This document shows positions 6,124 through 11,127 of a DNA stretch of 11,127 nucleotides, in pieces. The first letter of the stretch is position 1. Each line of letters starts with the position of its first letter. Below the pieces are notes generated by a model. That model saw only the letters and a program-made list of their open reading frames with translations, had not been told where the DNA came from and did not search any database. The position numbers were made by a program, and so were the translations under genes. Origin of the DNA: JBCCXL01 sp039191605 (GTDB taxonomy: Bacteria; Acidobacteriota; Thermoanaerobaculia; Multivoradales; JAHZIX01); NCBI GenBank assembly GCA_039191605.1, contig JBCCXL010000042.1, forward strand, positions 1 through 11,127, given 5' to 3'.

Positions 6124-6825
6124 ATGCTAGCATCCCACTCGGTCGAACCCACCATGCCCATCACCGTCGTCGTGCCCACCCTGGACGAGGCCGAGTCCCT
6201 CGCCCGGTGCCTGCCAGAGCTCGTTGATCGCTTCGAAGAAGTGATCGTCTCCGACGGTGGCTCTCAAGACGAAACCGTCGCCATTGCCCAGCGCTGTGGC
6301 GCTCGAGTGGTCGAGAGCGACCCCGGTCGCGGCCCTCAACTCAATCGCGGTGCCGAGGCCGCCCGGGGCGACGTGCTGCTCTTCGTCCACGCCGATACTC
6401 GGCTCCCCTCTCACGCCGGAGAGGCGATTCGCGACGCCATCGCCCACGGCGCCGTCGGCGGTGCCTTCACCCTGCGCTTCGACCACGACTCCGCCCTCTT
6501 CCGCCTTGGCTCAGCCCTGGTGAACCTGCGCACCCGCTGGCTGCGCATTCCCCTTGGAGACCAGGCCCAATTCGCCAGCCGCGGCGCCTTCGAAACCCTC
6601 GAGGGCTTCCGCCCCTGGCCGATCCTCGAAGACCTCGACTTCATCCGCCGCCTGCGACGCCACGGCAAAATCCAAATCCTCGACGGCCCCGCCCTCACCT
6701 CCACCCGACGCTACCTCCACCGCGGCGTCCTGCGCAGCCTTGCCACCAACTACCTCATCTGGACCCTCTGGACCTTCGGCGTTTCGCCACACCGGCTGGC
6801 GAAGCTTTATCGCAAGGTGCGGTGA
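6124..6825 (+). CDS. Family 2 glycosyltransferase, TIGR04283 type
   Basis: The 233-residue protein has the GT-A fold of family 2 glycosyltransferases and closely resembles the TIGR04283 group (transferase 2, rSAM/selenodomain-associated). Landmarks: the first strand ITVVVPTLDEAESL (13-26); VSDGGSQDET (42-51), nucleotide binding; GRGPQLNRGA (68-77), a signature of the group; LFVHADT (86-92), where HAD replaces the classical DXD metal motif; GDQAQF (145-150), normally GDQGIF; LEDLDFIRRLRR (168-179), the catalytic-acid region, normally MEDVD; and a C-terminal hydrophobic helix region (about 207-220) that may sit at the membrane. It probably transfers a sugar from an activated donor, but donor and acceptor are not known. 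It stands alone, divergent from moaC, with an excellent ribosome site. Radical-SAM partners common for this group are not in view. The stop is followed 3 bp later by a repeat cluster. Confidence 0.88.
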   Translation: MLASHSVEPTMPITVVVPTLDEAESLARCLPELVDRFEEVIVSDGGSQDETVAIAQRCGARVVESDPGRGPQLNRGAEAARGDVLLFVHADTRLPSHAGEAIRDAIAHGAVGGAFTLRFDHDSALFRLGSALVNLRTRWLRIPLGDQAQFASRGAFETLEGFRPWPILEDLDFIRRLRRHGKIQILDGPALTSTRRYLHRGVLRSLATNYLIWTLWTFGVSPHRLAKLYRKVR

Positions 6826-6827
6826 GG

Positions 6828-6850
6828 TGGGGTCACTTGCCTGGCACCTG
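6828..6850 (+). repeat. Direct repeat copy 1 (GGGGTCACTTGCCTGGCACC core)
   Basis: First of three copies, starting 3 bp after the glycosyltransferase stop. The core contains the short dyad TGCC-T-GGCA. Copy 2 follows at a 26-bp period, with only GAC between the 23-bp copies. Confidence 0.85.
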
Positions 6851-6853
6851 GAC

Positions 6854-6876
6854 TGGGGTCACTTGCCTGGCACCTG
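6854..6876 (+). repeat. Direct repeat copy 2, start of the longer block A
   Basis: Identical to copy 1 over 23 bp. It opens a longer unit (to about 6956) that continues GAGCGCAGCAGCCGA, a purine-rich tract, then CCCCACTTTGA and a GGGGGG...GGGGGATT tract. The same order of parts recurs from 7045. Confidence 0.85.
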
Positions 6877-6918
6877 AGCGCAGCAGCCGAGGCCCAAGAG
6901 GGAGGGAGGGTCTCCCCT

Positions 6919-6941
6919 CCCCCACTTTGAAAAAGGGGGGG
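6919..6941. repeat. C/G-run hairpin in block A
   Basis: CCCCC (6919-6923) pairs with GGGGG (6937-6941), and CTTT (6925-6928) with AAAG (6932-6935), around a GAA loop, with one A/G mismatch. An adjacent stem GGGAGGG (6904-6910) with CCCTCCC (6915-6921) competes with it. It is a strong fold, but no T run follows, so it is not called a terminator. Confidence 0.55.
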
Positions 6942-7044
6942 ACCGAGGGGGGGATTTCTTCTCTGGGATCAATCCCCTAATCTCCGCGTACTACGAATAA
7001 ACAAGGTGAAGGATCTTCCCTCACTTTGGCTGCCCTAGTCTGCC

Positions 7045-7163
7045 GGGGTCACTTGCCTGGCACCTCAGCGCAGTAGCCGAAGCTCAAGAGGAAGAGAAGA
7101 GGCGCTCCCCACTTTGACTGCATTCGTCAGAGGGTCGGTGGACCAAGGGGGGATTCCTCCCCT
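7045..7163 (+). repeat. Direct repeat copy 3 and degenerate block B
   Basis: The 21-bp core is identical at 7045-7065. It is followed by CAGCGCAGTAGCCGAAGCTCAAGAGG, which matches block A with a few substitutions, then CCCCACTTTGA at 7107-7117 and AAGGGGGGATT. The block ends in its own hairpin, AGGGGGG (7146-7152) with CCTCCCCT (7156-7163), with one G-T pair and a 4-nt loop. This supports duplication of a unit of about 100-120 bp with later drift. Confidence 0.65.
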
Positions 7164-7220
7164 AGAAGCCCTGTATTCTCAAACCTCCTAAAGCTCTCCC
7201 AACACCCCGGAGGCCACCCC

Positions 7221-8915
7221 ATGCTCCACCGCCCGTCTCTCGCCCTTCTCGCTGGCCTCTCCCTCTCCCTCCTCATCCCCGCCTGCCAGTCCACCGACCA
7301 GGCGAAGGAAGGCAGCACGTCTACCGAAGCTCCCCAAGTCACCCAATGGCAGCTGGACTGGGCCGACGGCCGGGTGTTTTACGAGGTCTTCGTGCGCTCT
7401 TTCGCGGACTCTGACGGCGACGGGGTGGGGGATCTGCAGGGGCTCATCGACCGTCTGGACTATCTCAACGACGGCGATCCGGCGACGACGGATGACCTGG
7501 GCGTCGGCGGGCTGTGGCTGATGCCGATTTTCGAGTCTCCCAGCTACCACGGCTACGACACGGTGGATTATTCGACGGTGGATCGGGAGTACGGCACGGT
7601 AGAGGACTTCGAGCGCCTGGCGGTGGAGGCGGAAAAGCGGGGGATGAAGATCGTGCTGGACTTCATGATCAACCACAGCAGCCGCGAGCATCCCTGGTTC
7701 CAGGCTTCCGCTAGCTCGCCGGAGGATCCGAAGCGGGATTGGTATCTCTGGCGGGAGGAGGATCCCGGCTGGACTCAGCCCTTCGGCGACGAGAGCGGCG
7801 GCAACGTCTGGCACGAGCTCAACGGGGCCTATTACTACGGCGTGTTCTGGGCCGGCATGCCGGATTTGAACTTTCGCAATCCGGAAGTGGTGAGCGAGAT
7901 TCAGCGCCTCGCTAGCCTGTGGATCGATCGCGGCGCCGCCGGTTTCCGGCTGGATGCCGCCCGGCATTTGGTGGAGGACGGGCCCGGCCAGGCCCAGAAC
8001 AGCACGCCAGGCACCCATCGAGTGCTGAGAGAGCTCTCCAGTCATCTGCGGGAGGGGCACCCCGGCGCGCTGCTCCTCGGCGAGTGTTGGACCGACCTGG
8101 AGAGAATCGCGGCCTACTACGGCAGCGACGAGTTGATCCGCGGCGGCGACGAATTGCCGATGCTCTTCAACTTCCCTCTCTCCTACGCCCTGATGGAGGC
8201 CGTCGCCGAGGCGGATTCCGGCGCGGTGCGGGAAACCCTGGCGGCAATGGACGCGCAATTTCCAGCGGGAGCTCTCCACGCTCCCTTCTTGACCAACCAC
8301 GATCAGAACCGGGTCGCCACCACCCTGCACCGGGGAGACGGCCTCGACGATCTCCGGCTGCGCCTGGCCGCGGCCCTGTTGCTCACTCAGCCGGGGACGC
8401 CCTTCGTGTACTACGGCGAGGAGGTCGGCCTGTCCAACGGCATCCAGGAGGGTTGGGACCGGGATCCCGCCAAGCGTACGCCGATGCCCTGGAGCGCCGA
8501 GGCCGGCGGTGGCTTCACCACCGCCGAGGAGCCCTGGCACCCCTTCTCCCCTGGAAAAGAAAGCGCCAACGTCGCCGCGCAGATCGGGGACGAAGGCTCC
8601 CTGCTCAGCTGGTACCGGCGGCTGATCCACCTGCGCAACGCCCATCCAGCCCTTGGACGAGGGGAAATCCAGCTGCTGAAGGCGCCGTCTAGCGTGCTCG
8701 CCTACGTGCTAGAGCACGAAGAGCAGCGGCTGCTGGTGGCTCACTATCTGTCGGTGGACCAAAACGCCGCCGTCGTCGGCCTGGAGGTCAGCGCAGATGC
8801 CCTACCGGAGCCTCTGCTGGCGATCAACGGGGAGCGAGCGGAGCTCAGCACCGAGGGACGATTGGTGGTCAGCCTGGGGCCGGGGGCTAGCGGCGTGTGG
8901 CGCCTGCGCTCCTAA
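7221..8915 (+). CDS. GH13 alpha-amylase-family lipoprotein
   Basis: This 564-residue secreted glycoside hydrolase acts on alpha-1,4/1,6-glucans or malto-oligosaccharides. Residues 1-22 form a lipoprotein signal (hydrophobic LALLAGLSLSLLIPAC, modified Cys22; the box IPAC is slightly unusual because of the Pro), so the enzyme is probably anchored outside the cytoplasmic membrane. The catalytic barrel starts at about 50. A calcium-type loop DSDGDGVGD is at 63-71. Conserved regions: DFMINH (147-152); GFRLDAARH (241-249) with nucleophile D245; GECW (287-290) with acid/base E288; FLTNHD (356-361) with transition-state D361. Region V reads MPDLN (213-217), the hallmark of the group between oligo-1,6-glucosidases and neopullulanases (GH13_36 in the literature). 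A C-terminal beta domain follows from about 480. Start: ATG with GGAGG 7 bp upstream. No sugar transporter is nearby. Family firm; precise substrate unknown. Confidence 0.94.
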   Translation: MLHRPSLALLAGLSLSLLIPACQSTDQAKEGSTSTEAPQVTQWQLDWADGRVFYEVFVRSFADSDGDGVGDLQGLIDRLDYLNDGDPATTDDLGVGGLWLMPIFESPSYHGYDTVDYSTVDREYGTVEDFERLAVEAEKRGMKIVLDFMINHSSREHPWFQASASSPEDPKRDWYLWREEDPGWTQPFGDESGGNVWHELNGAYYYGVFWAGMPDLNFRNPEVVSEIQRLASLWIDRGAAGFRLDAARHLVEDGPGQAQNSTPGTHRVLRELSSHLREGHPGALLLGECWTDLERIAAYYGSDELIRGGDELPMLFNFPLSYALMEAVAEADSGAVRETLAAMDAQFPAGALHAPFLTNHDQNRVATTLHRGDGLDDLRLRLAAALLLTQPGTPFVYYGEEVGLSNGIQEGWDRDPAKRTPMPWSAEAGGGFTTAEEPWHPFSPGKESANVAAQIGDEGSLLSWYRRLIHLRNAHPALGRGEIQLLKAPSSVLAYVLEHEEQRLLVAHYLSVDQNAAVVGLEVSADALPEPLLAINGERAELSTEGRLVVSLGPGASGVWRLRS

Positions 8916-9149
8916 ACCAAGACTGCCTCGCTTCGCTTCCTAGATCACTCTCTTATTGAGCCACTGTCCTGCTGGACCAGCTGGCGGCTCCAACACCGCG
9001 CGACAGCTAGCTCCGGGTAGATTGCGAGAGTAGCCAATCCAGACGCTGCAGAAGCGCGATACTATGGGCTGGGGCAGTACCCTACCTTCCCTATCAGTCT
9101 CTACGTCTCGCCCCGATACTCAAACACGGCTGTCGCTTTAAGGCCGTTC

Positions 9150-9154
9150 AGGAG
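9150..9154 (+). promoter_or_regulatory. Ribosome site for the MBL-fold hydrolase
   Basis: AGGAG lies 9 bp before the ATG at 9164. Together with the signal peptide that follows immediately, it fixes this start. The rest of the 248-bp gap from the amylase (8916-9149) shows no gene and no clear terminator; a short 5-bp dyad ACGGC/GCCGT is at 9126-9147. Confidence 0.6.
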
Positions 9155-9163
9155 ATTTTTGTC

Positions 9164-11127
9164 ATGTTTCGATTATCCCAATCCCATCACGGGTCCGGAG
9201 GGGGCCTCCCTCTCGGTCTTACCCTAATCATCCTCGCCCTGATTCTTCCCCTCGCCGTGCTTCCGGCGAACGCCCAGGGCAACTTCGACGACGCCGAGAT
9301 CACCTCGGAGAAGCTGGCGGATGGCGTCTACGTGCTCTTCGGCGCGGGCGGCAACATCGGCGTCTCCGCCGGTCCCGACGGCGTCGTGCTCATCGACGAC
9401 CAATACGCGCCCCTCACCGACAAGATCCTCGCGGCGCTGGATGAGCTTCCCGAGGCCGCGAACCAGCGCGTGCGTTTCGTGATCAACACCCACTGGCACG
9501 GCGATCACACCGGCGGTAACGAGAACCTCGCCGGCAAGGGCGCACTGATCGTCGCCCATGAAGAAGTGCGAACCCGCATGAGCACCGAACAGGTGATGGA
9601 GGCCTTCAACAGCACCGTGCCGGCCTCCCCGGATGCCGCGCTGCCGGTGGTGACCTTCGCCGAAAGCGTGACCTTCCACGTCAACGACCACGAGCTTCAC
9701 GCCTTCCATGTCTCTGCGGCCCACACCGATGGGGATTCCCTGATCCACTTCCGCGGCGCCGACGTGCTCCACATGGGCGACACCTTCTTCAACGGCATGT
9801 ATCCCTTTGTCGACGTCGGCTCCGGCGGGCACCTGACGGGCCTCATCGGGGTCATCAGCAAGGCCGTCTCCATCGCCGGAGAGAACACCAAGATCATCCC
9901 CGGCCACGGACCGGTGACCGACCGAGCGGGCCTGCAGACCTATCTCGATCTGCTGAAGACGGTAGACGAGCGGGTCAAGCCCCTCTACGAGGCCGGCAAG
10001 AGCCGCGACGAGGTGGTGGCCGCCAACGTGCTAGAGGACCTCAACGAGACCTACGGCGGCGGCTTTATGAATCCGGATGTCTTCGTGGGTCTGGTGTATG
10101 ACGGCTATGCCCTGGTGGAGGAGACCGGCTTCCTCGGCAGCCACTTCGACCATGATGGGCACCCCCATACGGCCCACGATGGCGTCACCCACGCCCACGG
10201 CGACCACGTCCACTACGGCCATCATGAGCACCACGACGACGGGCATTCAGCCCAGGACGATGGCTACGAGCATGATGACGCCGACGGGCATCCCCATACC
10301 GCCCACGACAACGTCAAGCACACCCATGGGGACCACGTCCACGACGGGCACCACAAGCACCACCACGGTCTCCAGCATGATGACGCCGACGGCCACGACC
10401 ACACCGCCCACGACGGCATCCAGCACACTCACGGGGATCATGTCCACGATGGACATCATGCCCACCATCACGGTCTCCAGCATGACGACGCCGACGGGCA
10501 CCCCCACACCGCCCACGACAACGTGAAGCATACCCACGGCGATCACGTTCACGACGGACATCATGCCCACCATCACGGCGCCAAGCACGATGATGCCGAC
10601 GGGCATCCCCATACCGCTCACGACAACGTGAAACACACCCACAACGACCACGTCCACGACGGCCATCATGAGCATCACGACGTCACCCAGCACGATGACG
10701 CCGATGGGCATCCCCACACCGCTCACGACAACGTCAAGCACACCCACGGCGATCACGTCCACGACGGGCATCACAAGCACCACGACGGTGAGCAGCACGA
10801 TGACCACGATGGACACGACCACACCGCCCACGACAACATCAAGCACACCCACAACGACCACGTCCACGACGGCCATCACGAGCACCACGACGGCCACTCC
10901 GCCCAGGACGACGGCTACGAGCACGACGATGCCGACGGCCATCCCCACACCGCCCACGACAACGTCAAGCATAGCCACGGGGACCACGTCCACGACGGCC
11001 ATCACAAGCACCACGACGGTGAGCAGCACGATGACCACGACGGACACGATCACACCGCCCACGACGGCGTGAAGCACACCCACAACGACCACGTCCACGA
11101 CGGCCATCACGAGCATCACGACGGACA
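9164..11127 (+). CDS. Secreted MBL-fold metallo-hydrolase with a giant His/Asp-rich repeat tail (3' end outside window)
   Basis: The frame stays open for 654 codons from ATG 9164 to the window edge. Residues 1-37 form a signal peptide (hydrophobic core LPLGLTLIILALILPLAVLP, cleavage after ANA). Residues about 40-325 form a complete metallo-beta-lactamase-fold domain: HWHGDH (110-115) gives H110, H112, D114 and H115; AAHTDGD supplies H187; HMGD supplies D206; PGHGP supplies H248. This ligand set fits a dinuclear zinc (or other metal) hydrolase of the COG0491 type. The substrate is unknown: beta-lactamase, thioesterase or sulfur-related activities are all possible. From residue 327 the protein changes into tandem units of about 35 residues, at least nine of them, about one-third His (116 of 328 by hand count), rich in Asp and without Cys. 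Such a tail would bind many Zn/Ni/Cu/Co ions outside the cytoplasm (inference). The sense frame is supported by continuity with the MBL domain. No metal transporter or Zur-like site is in view. Confidence 0.93.
   Translation, partial: MFRLSQSHHGSGGGLPLGLTLIILALILPLAVLPANAQGNFDDAEITSEKLADGVYVLFGAGGNIGVSAGPDGVVLIDDQYAPLTDKILAALDELPEAANQRVRFVINTHWHGDHTGGNENLAGKGALIVAHEEVRTRMSTEQVMEAFNSTVPASPDAALPVVTFAESVTFHVNDHELHAFHVSAAHTDGDSLIHFRGADVLHMGDTFFNGMYPFVDVGSGGHLTGLIGVISKAVSIAGENTKIIPGHGPVTDRAGLQTYLDLLKTVDERVKPLYEAGKSRDEVVAANVLEDLNETYGGGFMNPDVFVGLVYDGYALVEETGFLGSHFDHDGHPHTAHDGVTHAHGDHVHYGHHEHHDDGHSAQDDGYEHDDADGHPHTAHDNVKHTHGDHVHDGHHKHHHGLQHDDADGHDHTAHDGIQHTHGDHVHDGHHAHHHGLQHDDADGHPHTAHDNVKHTHGDHVHDGHHAHHHGAKHDDADGHPHTAHDNVKHTHNDHVHDGHHEHHDVTQHDDADGHPHTAHDNVKHTHGDHVHDGHHKHHDGEQHDDHDGHDHTAHDNIKHTHNDHVHDGHHEHHDGHSAQDDGYEHDDADGHPHTAHDNVKHSHGDHVHDGHHKHHDGEQHDDHDGHDHTAHDGVKHTHNDHVHDGHHEHHDG
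10142..11127 (+). repeat. 105-bp tandem repeat array encoding the His-rich tail (9 units, last one cut)
   Basis: Units start at 10142, 10271, 10376, 10481, 10586, 10691, 10796, 10922 and 11027. Seven units would be 35 codons (the ninth is cut after 33), while units 1 and 7 are longer (43 and 42 codons) because they carry an extra segment containing GHSAQDDGYE. A unit opens HDDADGHPHT and contains HGDHVHDGHH; variable places are P/D in the GHxH phrase, N/G after AHD, G/N in THxDH, and K/E/A in HHxHH. Copies differ mainly by CAC/CAT, GAC/GAT and GGC/GGG/GGA choice. Units 6-7 and 8-9 repeat as a larger block with a 231-bp offset. Confidence 0.95.

Larger units (their letters stand above)
6826..7220. 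other. 395-bp non-coding gap with degenerate repeat blocks
   Basis: No protein-like frame is seen. The gap contains three copies of a 21-23 bp direct repeat, two longer degenerate blocks that begin with it, poly-C/poly-G hairpins, and at its right end the amylase ribosome site (GGAGG at 7209-7213). A related phrase, CCCTCACTTTGGCTGC, also occurs at about 7019-7034. Composition swings from G/C runs to an A/T-rich spot near 6990-7010. It looks like accumulated repetitive elements, not a gene. Confidence 0.75.

Noticed and set aside
7188..8645. A 485-codon minus-strand frame opposite the amylase gene
   Set aside because: The plus-strand frame has all GH13 catalytic motifs, a signal peptide and a ribosome site. 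The minus frame has shadow-like composition only.
8916..9149. Promoter for the MBL-fold gene (TTGCGA at 9022, GATACTAT at 9058)
   Set aside because: The spacing (about 32 bp) is wrong for a sigma-70 pair and no alternative pair stands out.
10077..11072. Thr/Ser-rich plus-strand frames within the repeat array
   Set aside because: They are offset readings of the CAC/GAC-rich repeats (ACG, ACC, ACA, TCC) without a start signal, and the His/Asp frame is fixed by the upstream enzyme domain.
10247..11119. A 290-codon open frame on the minus strand inside the repeat array, encoding a Val/Met-rich hydrophobic repeat protein
   Set aside because: It is in exact codon register with the sense frame: His codons CAC/CAT read backwards as GTG/ATG (Val/Met) and GAC as GTC. 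The absence of stops follows from sense codon use. It has no ribosome site or domain, while the sense frame is continuous with an MBL enzyme.
10142..11127. CRISPR-like array because of regular repeats
   Set aside because: The period is 105 bp with coding continuity and no unique spacers; units are degenerate throughout, not repeat/spacer alternation.

Overview
The window is high-GC bacterial DNA with eight protein-coding loci, one end of an insertion sequence, and several stretches of inverted or direct repeats. A lipoprotein signal and a classical cleavable signal peptide suggest a bacterium with a secretory envelope. The style (high GC, GTG/TTG starts, scattered single-gene units) would fit Acidobacteriota or a similar environmental lineage. 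That is inference only, because no taxonomic marker is present.

Layout. Positions 1-141 are the right end of an IS3-like element: the last 36 codons of its transposase plus a terminal inverted repeat. From 259 to 6004 every gene lies on the minus strand. In transcription order these are moaC (molybdenum cofactor), a gap of about 410 bp rich in dyads, a DUF1343/NamZ-like exo-N-acetylmuramidase overlapping by 4 bp a 163-residue protein of unknown function, a class V PLP aminotransferase, and serA. The last two neighbour each other and could supply the first two steps of serine synthesis. From 6124 onward the genes are on the plus strand: a GT2 glycosyltransferase of the TIGR04283 type, about 395 bp of non-coding repeats, a GH13 alpha-amylase-family lipoprotein, and a secreted metallo-beta-lactamase-fold hydrolase that runs off the right edge.

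The most striking feature is the end of that last gene. After a complete MBL domain (mature protein to about residue 325) the frame continues through at least nine tandem units of about 35 residues (105 bp). These are about one-third histidine plus many aspartates and contain no cysteine. The array is still open at the window edge. It looks like a secreted enzyme carrying a very large metal-binding tail. The units also show a higher-order order: K-type and E-type units alternate, and an extra segment of about 7-8 residues recurs. The DNA copies differ largely at synonymous positions.

Regulatory structure visible by eye includes a perfect 8-4-8 dyad in the leader of the NamZ-like gene, two 6-4-6 dyads in the divergent moaC/glycosyltransferase gap, a hairpin that includes the moaC Shine-Dalgarno sequence, and a clustered 21-23 bp direct repeat (three copies) between the glycosyltransferase and amylase genes.
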